This document shows positions 8,991 through 18,029 of a stretch of DNA of 64,000 nt, one piece after another. A model generated the notes under the pieces. It had not been told where the DNA came from. It made no database searches and saw only the letters and a list, made by a program, of their open reading frames with translations. The position numbers and the translations under genes were made by a program. Origin of the DNA: Dyella_B jejuensis (GTDB lineage Bacteria > Pseudomonadota > Gammaproteobacteria > Xanthomonadales > Rhodanobacteraceae). The stretch's first letter is position 1; every line of letters starts with the position of its first letter. Location: the NCBI RefSeq assembly GCF_044904675.1, contig NZ_JADIKJ010000001.1, positions 248,001 through 312,000 of the forward strand, written 5' to 3'.

Positions 8991-9752
8991 ATGAAGCTCC
9001 ATGGTTTGTTTGCCGCCGCAGCCACCTTGCTGGTGCTCGCCGGCGTTCCCGCGAAGGCGGCCCCCGCCCTACCCTCCTTCATCGCCATTGCAGTAGCGGA
9101 TCCGAACCGGCCCGCCGACGAGCGGGCGATGGATGCCGAGCGCAAGCCGATCGAAGTGATGCAATTCATGGGTATCGCGCGCGGCCAGAAAGTGGTCGAC
9201 CTGATGCCCGGCAAGGGCTATTACACGCGCCTGTTCAGCAAGGCTGTCGGTCCGCACGGCGTGGTATATGCATTGCAGCCCACCGAGATGGACAAGGCCG
9301 CGCCCAAGGGCCTGCAAAGCGTGCGCGGCTTTGCCGGCACGGCCAATTATCCGAATGTGAAGATACTCGTGCAGCCGACCGCCGCGCTGCAGATTCCGCA
9401 GGGCGTCGATATCGTATGGACGTCGCAAAACTATCACGACCTGCACGACCCTTTCATGGGATCGCCGGATATCGCACGTATCAACAAAGCTATTTATGAC
9501 GCGCTGAAACCCGGTGGCGTCTATATCGTGCTCGATCATGCCGCGGCAGCGGGCACCGGCACATCCAGGACGAATGACCTGCACCGCATCGACCCGGCCG
9601 CGGTGAAAGCGGAAGTGACCGCCGCGGGCTTCCAGTTTGTCGGCGAAAGCGATGTGCTGGCCAATCCGGCGGATAACCACTCGCTGCCAGTGTTCGACAA
9701 ATCGATCAAAGGCAAGACGGACAGGTTCATCCTGAAGTTTCGCAAGCCGTAG
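8991..9752 (+). CDS. Exported class I SAM-methyltransferase-like protein (COG4798 type)
   Basis: ATG 8991 follows AAAAGGAG and gives 253 aa. The first 23 residues form a signal peptide ending AKA. The mature part has a Rossmann-type methyltransferase core: RGQKVVDLMPGKGYYTRLF as motif I, a strand near VDIVWTSQNYHDL, and LKPGGVYIVLDHAA as motif IV-V. COG4798 proteins are predicted periplasmic methyltransferases with unknown substrates. SAM is not expected in the periplasm, so enzyme activity there is doubtful. The gene appears to stand alone. Confidence 0.75.
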   Translation: MKLHGLFAAAATLLVLAGVPAKAAPALPSFIAIAVADPNRPADERAMDAERKPIEVMQFMGIARGQKVVDLMPGKGYYTRLFSKAVGPHGVVYALQPTEMDKAAPKGLQSVRGFAGTANYPNVKILVQPTAALQIPQGVDIVWTSQNYHDLHDPFMGSPDIARINKAIYDALKPGGVYIVLDHAAAAGTGTSRTNDLHRIDPAAVKAEVTAAGFQFVGESDVLANPADNHSLPVFDKSIKGKTDRFILKFRKP

Positions 9753-9779
9753 CAAGCCTGCGACATGGCATGGCAGGCC

Positions 9780-9810
9780 CGCCGGGTTATCCGGCTTCGG
9801 TAACCCGGCG
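9780..9810. repeat. 10-bp stem hairpin after the methyltransferase-like gene
   Basis: CGCCGGGTTA and TAACCCGGCG pair around an 11-nt loop 28 nt after the stop codon. There is no clear T-run, so it may be a weak terminator between convergent genes or an mRNA-end stabiliser. Confidence 0.4.
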
Positions 9811-9939
9811 TGCGAAGGCTCGCGCTGGCCTTTCTAGCCACAACTACGCAGGGCTTAGGCGAATCTGCGTGGCATCGTGCTCATACGCTTCGCGTACCTG
9901 TTGTGCCGTTGCTTGCGCACGACGCATCCGGCATTGCTG

Positions 9940-11121
9940 TCAGTGATCCGGCAAGCGGCGGCGAATCGGCTCGAAGGCTGGCATGGCATGGCGTTCGAGC
10001 GGATCGGGCCGGCCTTCGTCGATGGCCTTCCAATAAGACCAGGGTACCTTGGCATCGCCCAATTCGTAGTCCATCGCATCCCAGCTGTCTTCGCGAAAAC
10101 TGTAGAAAGCCCAGTGAATGCCGGCACGATCGGCTACCGAAAGCACGTCGTCGAGATAGGCCACGCAACCGGAAACCCTGCGAACGCAACCGAACTCGCC
10201 CATCACGATACGGTTCATCGGTATGTGTCGGGCACGAGCCCATTGCAGCGGCTGCCGCAAATAGGCATCGATGCGTTCACGATTCCAGTTTTCCAGCCGG
10301 CCAGCGAATGGCACGCGCCCAGGATAGGTATACGGCACCGCGCGCCTGAGATTCGGTGCGCTGGTGAAGGCATACGGCTCATACATATGAAAGCTGTACA
10401 ACACGTGCGCATCGTCCAGCGGCGCGGGCCAATAAGCAAAATCGTCCGCGGCGCCGTACCAGCCGCTTTCCACCATGATCGGGGTCGTGGCGTCGATCTC
10501 CCGAATGGCCTTGGCCAACATCGTATAGAACGCCGGCAGGTCGCGTGCGGTGCCGCGCGCTTTTCGATACCAGGCCTGCATGGCAGCGGCGCTCGCGTGC
10601 TCATACAGGTCGCCGTGCTTTTCCGGCGCGGGTTCGTTGATCAGGTCGTAGGCGGCCACCGCTGGATGATCTTTCAGTGCGGACGCGAGATCGCGCCAGA
10701 ACTGCGCGGCTTCTTGTTGATAGCGCTTGTCGCGCCACAGGCGGTCATCGAACTTGCCGCGATTGTTTTGCGACCAGCGCATGCCCGGCAAGGACAAAGG
10801 CACGACCACCACTTTCAAGCCGGCCGCCTGCGCGTTGTCGAGCACCTTTTGCAGGGTTGCCAGATCGCTTGCCACCAATCCCTGGTAGCGATCGGCGTTA
10901 CCGAGCAGGAAGTCCCGTTGCGTTGGCCGCCATTTGTCATACGAGACACGCACCCAGCTTGCGCCATATTTTTTCAATGCACGAAAGTAAGCCTCATCGG
11001 GCGGCAAGCGGTTGAAGCTGTTGCCGCCATGGCGCGGCGTATCCCAGAAAGCCATCAGGTCAGCGGCAAGCAGCGCCGGCGCGAACAGGGTCAACCATGT
11101 AGATAGCATGATGGCTCGCAT
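9940..11121 (-). CDS. Secreted glycoside hydrolase family 5 protein
   Basis: This exported glycosidase has 393 aa with a signal peptide (MLSTWLTLFAPALLAADL) that may start at the first or second methionine. The TIM-barrel features of GH5 follow: strand SWVRVSYDKW, the acid/base motif DLINEP with catalytic Glu, HMYEPYAFT on a later strand, and the nucleophile motif VMGEFG with catalytic Glu, ending WAFYSFREDSWDAMDYELG. Both catalytic glutamates are present, so it should act on a beta-linked polysaccharide or glycoside outside the cytoplasm. The exact substrate (cellulose, mannan or other) cannot be told. It is convergent with the upstream methyltransferase-like gene and has no carbohydrate-uptake genes beside it. 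Confidence 0.85.
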   Translation of the reverse strand: MRAIMLSTWLTLFAPALLAADLMAFWDTPRHGGNSFNRLPPDEAYFRALKKYGASWVRVSYDKWRPTQRDFLLGNADRYQGLVASDLATLQKVLDNAQAAGLKVVVVPLSLPGMRWSQNNRGKFDDRLWRDKRYQQEAAQFWRDLASALKDHPAVAAYDLINEPAPEKHGDLYEHASAAAMQAWYRKARGTARDLPAFYTMLAKAIREIDATTPIMVESGWYGAADDFAYWPAPLDDAHVLYSFHMYEPYAFTSAPNLRRAVPYTYPGRVPFAGRLENWNRERIDAYLRQPLQWARARHIPMNRIVMGEFGCVRRVSGCVAYLDDVLSVADRAGIHWAFYSFREDSWDAMDYELGDAKVPWSYWKAIDEGRPDPLERHAMPAFEPIRRRLPDH

Positions 11122-11304
11122 GCGCTTGCTCCAGATAAGCCCCGATGTGATCGATGCCGCCTTATCCGATAGTCAAAGCGGCGATCCGCTGTATTTGATC
11201 GGTCGGATCATCGAGCGCATTAATCGCCCGTGCGCGGCGATGAAAAAGCCTATCGGTCGAGCTTCGGTAAAAATGTAGGCGGACGCCACGGCTACTTGTT
11301 CCTG

Positions 11305-11341
11305 CGCCAAAAAAGAAAGAGCCGGATTTCCCCGGCTCTTT
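11305..11341 (-). terminator. Rho-independent terminator after the Ig-repeat gene
   Basis: On the minus strand AAAGAGCCGG (11341-11332) pairs with CCGGCTCTTT (11325-11316) over a 6-nt loop, followed by CTTTTTT. It lies about 70 bp after the stop of the Ig-repeat gene. Confidence 0.8.
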
Positions 11342-11412
11342 CCCTTTCCTTGCAGCAACATGCGTTTACGGCCGTGCGTACCGGCCTCGACAGCCGATAC
11401 GCATGGCACCTC

Positions 11413-14400
11413 TTACATTACATGCACATGAGGCTGGTCATTCGGCAACACCAGGCCGGCATGCACCGAATCCACGTTTTGCACGGCAACCATCGGCAAG
11501 TTTGCTGTCGCGGCGTCGGGGCCGGCATGCTCCATCGCCATGTCATGTTCGGCGAGCCGCGCATCGTCATGCGACGCGGCCGTCGAAAACAACTCTTCGC
11601 CACCATGGGTCAGCACGTCGTGCATCGCCGGCGAATCATTCTTGGCATCAGGCGCGGCAGGGTTGTCCACCGTGATGACGAAAGGCTGGCTCACCGTACC
11701 GTCAGCGAATTCCACGGTGAAACGATGCTCGCCATTACTGAAGCTACGATCGACAGGAAGCTCCCATCCGTCCGGCGTGGCTGCCGCGACGCCTATCCTT
11801 TCGTGATTCTCGTCATAGACAGCGACCAGGACATAGCCGCGGGCGGTACCGGTCAGGATCAACTGGGACGAATGCATGACGTCGCCGCTGTGATACAGCT
11901 CGCCATTGACATCATAAATCCCGGTGATGGCATAAGGTGGCGTTGCAGGTCCATCGATCTGCACCACGAAGGGCTGGCTGAATGCATTCTCGCTGTCGAC
12001 GGCAGCGGTCAAGCCGTGCATGCCATTGCTCAAATCTCCCGACGGCGTAAAGGACCAGTGGCCGTCGGCGCCGACAAGCCGGGTGCCGATGAGGATGCTG
12101 TTGTCGTAGATGTTGACATAACTGTTCGTTTCGGCTGTGCCATGCAGCGTGGGGCGTCGATCATCCGTGCTGTCGCCGCTGTGCAGTTGCCCCTGTTCGG
12201 CACCGACCTTGTCGTCCGCGTAAAGGATCTCCACTGGTGTGACGACGCGCGCCTCGACCTGGATCACGAACGGCTCGCTCGCCGGTCCGTCACCCACGGC
12301 GACGGTAAGCACGTGTTGTCCGACCGACAGGGCCGTCCCGGTCGGGTAATTCCAGTTGCCCCAGTAATCCGCATCCGCCGTACCGATCGCCTGGCCGTTA
12401 TCGAAAATCGTGACCTGGCTATAAGGTTCGGCATGGCCCGCCAACACGGGGTGGCTGTCGTCGGTCGTGGCGCCATTGGCTAACCAGCCTTGCTCCGGAC
12501 CAACGCCATCGTAGACGTTGTCGATAAAGGCATGCGTGATCACCTGGACGACAAAAGGCTCGCTGGATGGGCTTAAACCATCCGCACCAGCAACGACAGC
12601 CGTCAAGGCATGGGTACCATTATTCAGTCCGGGCGACGGGGTGAAGGACCAGAGGCCCTCGTTATTGGTATACCCGACACCGATCGCGCTTCCATTGTCA
12701 TAGATGTAGACCACGCTGTTCGGCTCGGCCGTGCCATGCAGCGTGGGGCGCCGGTCATCCGTGCTGTCGCCGCTGTGCAGTTGCCCCTGCTCGGCACCGG
12801 CCATGTCGTCTGCGTAAAGGATCGCCAATGGCGTGACGACCTGTGCCTGGATTTCGATCACGAACGGCTCGCTCGTCGGCCCGTCACCCACGGCGACGGT
12901 AAGCACGTGCTGCCCGGTCGACAGGCCCATCCCGATCGGGTAAGTCCAGTCGCCCTGATAGCCCGCCTGCACCGTGCCAATCGCCTGGCCGTTGTCGAAA
13001 ATCGTGACCTGGCTATAGGGTTCGGCGTGTCCTGCCAATACAGGATGGCTGTCGTCGGTTGTGGCGCCATTAGCGATCGAACCTTGCTCCGGGCCAACCC
13101 GGTCATAGGCATTATCGATAAAGGCATGCGTGACCACCTGGATGACAAAGGACGCACTGGGAGGGCTTAAACCATCCGGGCCGGCGACGACAGCAGTCAA
13201 GTCGTGGGTGCCACTGTTGAACACGGCCGACGGAGTGAAGGACCAAAGGCCCTCGTTATTGGTATACCCGACGCCAATCGCGCTTCCATTGTCATAGATG
13301 TAGACCACGCTGTTCGGCTCGGCCGTGCCATGCAGCGTGGGATGCCGGTCATCCGTGCTGTCGCCGTTGTGCAGTTGTCCCTGCGCGGCATCGGCGGTGT
13401 CGTCCGCATAGAGGATCTCCAATGGCGTGACGCCCCGCGCTTCGACCTGGATCACGAACGGCTCGCTCGCCGGCCCGTCGCCCACGGCTGCGGTAAGCAC
13501 GTGCTGTCCGGTCGACAGGGCTTTCTCTATCGGGTAACTCCAGCCACCCCAATAATCTGCGACCACCGTACCGATCGCCTGGCCGTTATCGAAAATCGTG
13601 ACCTGGCTATAAGGATCGGCATGGCCCGCCAACACGGGGTGGCTGTCGTCGGTTGTGGCGCCATTGGCAACCGAGCCTTGCTCCGGGCCAACGCCATCGT
13701 AGACATTCTCGATAAAGGCGTGCGTGACCACCTGGATGACAAAGGGCTCGCTGGACAAGCTCCCGTCCTGCTGGCTCGTCGCCGTCAGGCTGTGCGTGCC
13801 GACGGACATGTCGCTGGAAGGCCTGTAGGACCAAGTGCCCTGGTCAGTCGCCTGCACGTAGGTTTTGAAGGAGCCGTTATCGTAGATGTTGATCCAGCTG
13901 TTTGGGGCCGCCGTACCGTGGAGCGTGGGATGCCGGTCGTCCGTGGTATCGCCGTCGTGCAGTTGTCCCTGCTCGGAACCGAACGTGTCATCCGCGTAAA
14001 GGATCTCCACTGGCGTGACGACACGCGCTTCGACCTGGATCACGAACGGCTCGCTCGCCGGCCCGTCGCCCACCGCCACGGCGAGTACGTGCTGCCCGGT
14101 CGACAGGGCGTTCTCGATCGGGTAACTCCAGCCACCCCAATAATCCGCGTCCACCGTACCGATCGCCTGGCCGTTATCGAAAATCGTGATCTGGCTATAA
14201 GGATCGGCATGGCCCGCCAACACAGGCTGGCTGTCGTCGGTCGTGGTGCCATTGGCGATCCAGCCTTGCGTTGGACCATAGATATTGTCGATGAAGGCTT
14301 GCGCGGTCACCTTGATGACAAAGGACTCGCTAGGGGCGCCAAGGCCGTCCGAACTGGCGACGACAGCCGTCAAGCCATGGGTACCATTGCTCAGCCCGGA

Positions 14401-16164
14401 GGATGGGGTGAAGGACCAGAGGCCCTCGTTATTGGTATACCCGACGCCGATTGCGTTCCCATTGTCGTAGATATAGACCACGCTGTTCGGCTCGGCCGTG
14501 CCATGCAGCGTGAGCGCGCGGTCACTCGTGCTATCGCCGCTGTGCAGTTGTCCGAGCGCGGCATTGCCCATGTCGTCCGCGTAAAGGATCGCCAACGGCG
14601 TGACGACCGGTGCCTGGATCTCGATCACGAACGGCTCGCTCGCCGGTCCGTCACCTACGGCGACGGTAAGCACATGCTGTCCGGTCGACAGGGCCGTCCC
14701 GGTCGGGAAATTCCAGTAGCCCTGATAGTTCGCATCGGCCGTGCCGATGGCGTGACCGTTATCGAAAATCGTGACCCGGGAGTAAGGATCGGCATGGCCA
14801 TCCAACACGGGCCGGTTGTCGTCGATCGTCGCGCCATCGGCCACCGCGCCCTGCTCCGAGCCGACGCTATCGTAGACATGGTCGATGAAGGCGTGCGTGA
14901 CCACCTGGATGACAAAGGGCGCGCTGGGCACGCTCCCGCCCTGCTGGCTCACCGCCGTCAGGCTGTGCGTACCGATGGACAGACCAGCCGGCTGGTAGGA
15001 CCAAATACCTTGCTCATTGACATGCGCCTGGCCGCTTAATGAGCCGTTGTCGTAAATATCGATCCAGCTGTTCGGGGCCGCCGTACCGTGGAGGGTGGGA
15101 TGCCGGTCGTCCGTGGTATCGCCGTCGTGCAGTTGTCCCTGCGCGGCGCCTGCCATGTCGTCCGCATAAAGGATCTCCACCGGCGTGATCACGGGTGCCT
15201 CGATCTGGAGCACAAACGGTTCGCTGGCCGGCCAGTCGGCAATGGCTGCGGTAAACGCATGCTGCCCGGTCGACAGGGCCGTATCGGGCACGTAAAGCCA
15301 GAAACCCTGGTAGTCCGCATCCACCGTGGCGACCGCCTGGCCGTTATCGAAAATGGTGACCTGGCGAAACGGATCGGCGTGGCCCTCCAACATGGGCTTA
15401 CCGTTGTCGGTCATCCCGCCATCGGCAATCAAGCTTGGCTCGGGGCGGGCCACGTCATACGCATTATCAATGAAAGCGGCGGGCAAGCTCGGCGGCAGGG
15501 GGGCTTCCACCGTAACGTGGAAGGGTATGCCCGGTTGGTCGCCGACCATCGCTACCAGGTCATGCGAGCCGAGATCGAGATGGACGCTATAGGACCAGTA
15601 GCCCCATTCGTCCGCGGTGACCGTGCCCAATACCTGGCTACCGTCTTTGATCGTGACCAGGGCATTGGCGGCCGCCGTCCCTTCGAGCAGCGGGTGGCCA
15701 TTGTGCGTGACCGAACCATTGCCGCGATAGCCGCCATGAAAAACATCTTCTCCATCGTAAAGCGCATGGATCCCCAGCCCGCCAGTCAGGCCGTGAGGAT
15801 TAAAGGACACTTCTAATGAATAGCCTCGGTTGAAAACCTCTTTCGACGGATCGTTGGCATCGACTATCGAGACAGAAAATACATGGGTGCCGTTCGTAAG
15901 CGGCGTGGTCGGCACGAACAGCCATTTGCCATCGGCGCCCACCGTGGCGGTGCCGAGAGGCGGCGTACCGGCACTAAACTTGTCATAGATCGTAACGACA
16001 CAGCCGGGCGTGCCGTAGCCTTCGATAGCCGGACGCGCATCGGTGGAGTAGCCCTCGATAATGTTTCCAAAGTTATTGAATCTGTCGAAGAGACCGCTCA
16101 TGCGTACATAAAGCTGGTCCGTGTTCAATTCGTTATTCACTGTACTGCTGTTTGGATCGTTCAC
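11413..16164 (-). CDS. 1,583-aa bacterial Ig-like repeat protein (putative surface adhesin)
   Basis: The start is GTG 16164, 7 nt behind AAGGA. There is no N-terminal signal peptide. After about 45 residues come Ig-like domains of about 90-100 aa of the Big type, each built on a variant of G-A-PN/PYS-xVTIYDNG-xxIG, then W-x-F/Y, then STGQHxLTVAV and SEPFVIQV. Two domain types alternate, six times each: one introduced by HAFIDNVYD, the other by ILYADD. The last two domains diverge and the C-terminus is a short acidic/His tail ending HVHVM. Such chains occur in large biofilm adhesins, often type I-secreted. No RTX repeats, LPXTG motif or LapG-type site are seen, and no secretion genes adjoin, so export is open. 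Function is inferred from architecture only. Confidence 0.85.
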   Translation of the reverse strand: MNDPNSSTVNNELNTDQLYVRMSGLFDRFNNFGNIIEGYSTDARPAIEGYGTPGCVVTIYDKFSAGTPPLGTATVGADGKWLFVPTTPLTNGTHVFSVSIVDANDPSKEVFNRGYSLEVSFNPHGLTGGLGIHALYDGEDVFHGGYRGNGSVTHNGHPLLEGTAAANALVTIKDGSQVLGTVTADEWGYWSYSVHLDLGSHDLVAMVGDQPGIPFHVTVEAPLPPSLPAAFIDNAYDVARPEPSLIADGGMTDNGKPMLEGHADPFRQVTIFDNGQAVATVDADYQGFWLYVPDTALSTGQHAFTAAIADWPASEPFVLQIEAPVITPVEILYADDMAGAAQGQLHDGDTTDDRHPTLHGTAAPNSWIDIYDNGSLSGQAHVNEQGIWSYQPAGLSIGTHSLTAVSQQGGSVPSAPFVIQVVTHAFIDHVYDSVGSEQGAVADGATIDDNRPVLDGHADPYSRVTIFDNGHAIGTADANYQGYWNFPTGTALSTGQHVLTVAVGDGPASEPFVIEIQAPVVTPLAILYADDMGNAALGQLHSGDSTSDRALTLHGTAEPNSVVYIYDNGNAIGVGYTNNEGLWSFTPSSGLSNGTHGLTAVVASSDGLGAPSESFVIKVTAQAFIDNIYGPTQGWIANGTTTDDSQPVLAGHADPYSQITIFDNGQAIGTVDADYWGGWSYPIENALSTGQHVLAVAVGDGPASEPFVIQVEARVVTPVEILYADDTFGSEQGQLHDGDTTDDRHPTLHGTAAPNSWINIYDNGSFKTYVQATDQGTWSYRPSSDMSVGTHSLTATSQQDGSLSSEPFVIQVVTHAFIENVYDGVGPEQGSVANGATTDDSHPVLAGHADPYSQVTIFDNGQAIGTVVADYWGGWSYPIEKALSTGQHVLTAAVGDGPASEPFVIQVEARGVTPLEILYADDTADAAQGQLHNGDSTDDRHPTLHGTAEPNSVVYIYDNGSAIGVGYTNNEGLWSFTPSAVFNSGTHDLTAVVAGPDGLSPPSASFVIQVVTHAFIDNAYDRVGPEQGSIANGATTDDSHPVLAGHAEPYSQVTIFDNGQAIGTVQAGYQGDWTYPIGMGLSTGQHVLTVAVGDGPTSEPFVIEIQAQVVTPLAILYADDMAGAEQGQLHSGDSTDDRRPTLHGTAEPNSVVYIYDNGSAIGVGYTNNEGLWSFTPSPGLNNGTHALTAVVAGADGLSPSSEPFVVQVITHAFIDNVYDGVGPEQGWLANGATTDDSHPVLAGHAEPYSQVTIFDNGQAIGTADADYWGNWNYPTGTALSVGQHVLTVAVGDGPASEPFVIQVEARVVTPVEILYADDKVGAEQGQLHSGDSTDDRRPTLHGTAETNSYVNIYDNSILIGTRLVGADGHWSFTPSGDLSNGMHGLTAAVDSENAFSQPFVVQIDGPATPPYAITGIYDVNGELYHSGDVMHSSQLILTGTARGYVLVAVYDENHERIGVAAATPDGWELPVDRSFSNGEHRFTVEFADGTVSQPFVITVDNPAAPDAKNDSPAMHDVLTHGGEELFSTAASHDDARLAEHDMAMEHAGPDAATANLPMVAVQNVDSVHAGLVLPNDQPHVHVM
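11950..15480 (-). repeat. Six tandem 585-594 bp coding repeats in the Ig gene
   Basis: The same landmark (TAAAGG or TAGAGG inside the ILYADD codons, plus-strand view) recurs at 12221, 12815, 13409, 13997, 14582 and 15167. The spacings are 594, 594, 588, 585 and 585 bp, all multiples of three. Nucleotide identity is visibly high between units, so copy number could change by recombination and short-read assembly here should be treated with care. Confidence 0.8.
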
Positions 16165-17169
16165 TACTTCGTCCTTGTTTTTTCAGATTAGTGCTGACAC
16201 CGGAAAGCCAATATCAGGAACCAGTCAGCCATGAGTCACGCGCACGCATTGCGCGAGCGTTGGCGATCGTGCTGGATTTTTTGGGAAAGCGACGGATGCC
16301 TGCACCACGACACGCGCCGGTTTGACGTTTCCGATACGTGCGTACCGGCGTGTACGGCCGGTACGCACGGTTTTTACATCACCTGCGCACTGACGCCATG
16401 CGCCGACGCTAACAGACCGAACATGATCAGCCACACGCCATATGCAACCCATCACGCGCGTTTCAAGCCGATGTGTATGGCTGGCTCAAGCGCGACACCG
16501 ATGAACCATTCGCCTTCTTGCTGGATTCTCCTTGTGGGTTCTCCTTGTCCTGATTTCCCCTTGTTCCTGGACTTCCGCATCGAGAATGGATTTCTCTACG
16601 GCGTGGATTCGCATAGGCCTCATACGTGGTTACGTGTGACTTCATCATTAGCTCCATTCACTCATACGAGTATTAGGTCGCGTGCCAGTCAGGCAGATGC
16701 CCTTCGCATCGTTCAAAATTTGACCGCCTGTCAGTCCGGGGCATAAAAAAGACGGAAATTCCATGCAACATTGCATGGCCGCCTTGCGGCCAAGTTGATC
16801 GGTGCCGATTCCACTTACCTTGGATGAAATGCAAGTTATTTATTGGGAAGACGTGAAGTTCCGGATGAAATCCAGAAAGAAATGAGAATGTCTATGATGG
16901 AAATAGGCAAATGCCAATTCCATAGAACATTCCTTATATCGGGCAAAGAAGCTTCGCCGCCATGTGTTGGCGTCGAGCCGCAATCCTCGTTGCGTCGTCG
17001 CGGACAGTACTGCGCAAGGCGAGAAAAACAGGGGCATGCCGAGACTTTCTTGCTGCGACTACCACGCGCTACTTACCGGAGGGTAGTAACCACCGCCACC
17101 ATGCCTTAGACCGCACGCCTCTGCATCTTGCCAACGCAGTTGAGTGATGCCGCGCCTACTCAAGCCAGT
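16165..17169. other. 1-kb intergenic region with hairpins, an AT-richer stretch and a probable gene-end remnant
   Basis: No convincing gene is present. At 16338-16368 a 12-bp stem (GTGCGTACCGGC) with 7-nt loop is followed on the plus strand by TTTTT. On the minus strand, codons ending at a TAA at 16374-16376 read GLLASAHGVSAQVM and resemble the end of the Ig gene. At 16761-16791 two overlapping palindromes occur (CCATGCAA/TTGCATGG and GGCCGC/GCGGCC). A 64-codon minus frame at 16463-16657 has a possible GGAG site but no family features. The stretch 16800-16960 is clearly richer in A and T than its surroundings. Promoters for the Ig gene should lie in this region. Confidence 0.5.
16338..16375 (+). 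terminator. Terminator-like hairpin between the Ig gene and the remnant
   Basis: GTGCGTACCGGC at 16338-16349 pairs with GCCGGTACGCAC at 16357-16368; T's follow at 16371-16375. No plus-strand gene precedes it. A related hairpin with the same 13-bp left arm lies at 11374-11406, just past the Ig gene stop, so it may be a copied 3' flank rather than a working plus-strand terminator. Confidence 0.45.
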
Positions 17170-17988
17170 TCAGACGGCGAGTATCGCAAGCCGGTTGAGT
17201 TCTTCGTCGTCGAAACCGGCCTGCAACCTGGCGGGACGATTGAAAGGGCCGCGCAGGTTGCATCCCATATATTCGCGCAGCAGATCGAGAAACGCTTCGC
17301 GCGAATCCAGCCCGTCGCGCTCGCAGCACCAGCGGAACCAGCGCGTGCCGGCGGCCACATGCGCCACCTCCTCGCGCAAAATTACTTCGAGGATCGCGAT
17401 GGTGCGCTCGTCGCCGACGGCACGCAGGCGCTCGATCATGCCCGGCGTGACATCCAGGCCACGCGCTTCCAATACGCGCGGCACGAGCGCCATGCGCGCG
17501 GTGTCGTGATGGGCAGTTTTTCCGGCCATTTCCCATAAGCCGTTATGCGCGTCGAAATCGCCATAGGCATGGCCGAGTTCGGCCAGCCGGTCGGACAACA
17601 AGGCAAAATGACGCGCTTCGTCGTTGGCGCAACTGGCCCAATCACGGTAATACGCCGCGGGCATGCCGCGGAAACGGTAAACCGCATCCCAGGCCAGGTT
17701 GATGGCATTGAATTCGATATGCGCCACCGCATGCACGAGCGCCGCCCGGCCTTCCGGGGTGCCGAGGCCGCGACGCGGAACTTGCCGCTGCGCAACCAGG
17801 CGCGGCCGCGCGGGACGGCCTGGATCGCCAATCGGGGTGGGCGCTGGCGATGAGGGATCGGGCGCCAAATGCCCCGATTGCAATGCATTCCAGGTCGCGC
17901 GGGTCAGCTGTAGCTTTTCAGCAGGATCGCATGCATCGAGGCAGCGCCTGGCGGCGGCATGGAGGTCGTTCATGGCGGGCGTGGCCAT
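17170..17988 (-). CDS. DUF455 family ferritin-like protein
   Basis: This ferritin-like protein has 272 aa from ATG 17988 (AAGG 4 nt upstream). A later Met at 17973 has no ribosome site. Central helices carry the metal-binding pattern of a ferritin-like di-iron fold: HAVAHIEFNAINLAWD, SCANDEARHFALLSDRL and ILREEVAHVAAG, giving E/H ligands in EXXH-like repeats. DUF455 (COG2833) is related to the MiaE/ferritin-like superfamily, but its reaction is not established. It lies 41 bp downstream of purF on the same strand and may be cotranscribed. Confidence 0.85.
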   Translation of the reverse strand: MATPAMNDLHAAARRCLDACDPAEKLQLTRATWNALQSGHLAPDPSSPAPTPIGDPGRPARPRLVAQRQVPRRGLGTPEGRAALVHAVAHIEFNAINLAWDAVYRFRGMPAAYYRDWASCANDEARHFALLSDRLAELGHAYGDFDAHNGLWEMAGKTAHHDTARMALVPRVLEARGLDVTPGMIERLRAVGDERTIAILEVILREEVAHVAAGTRWFRWCCERDGLDSREAFLDLLREYMGCNLRGPFNRPARLQAGFDDEELNRLAILAV

Positions 17989-18029
17989 TGGCCTTTTCTC
18001 TCACCGGTGGAGAGAGAAAAGAAAACACA

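Noticed and set aside
11230..15039. Plus-strand open frames of 417 and 611 codons antisense to the Ig gene
   Set aside because: They arise from the codon bias and the repeats of the Ig gene; they are His/Arg/Val-rich, have no ribosome sites and copy the repeat period.
17128..17538. Plus-strand frame opposite the DUF455 gene
   Set aside because: The minus-strand DUF455 frame has a family match and normal composition; this one is a shadow.
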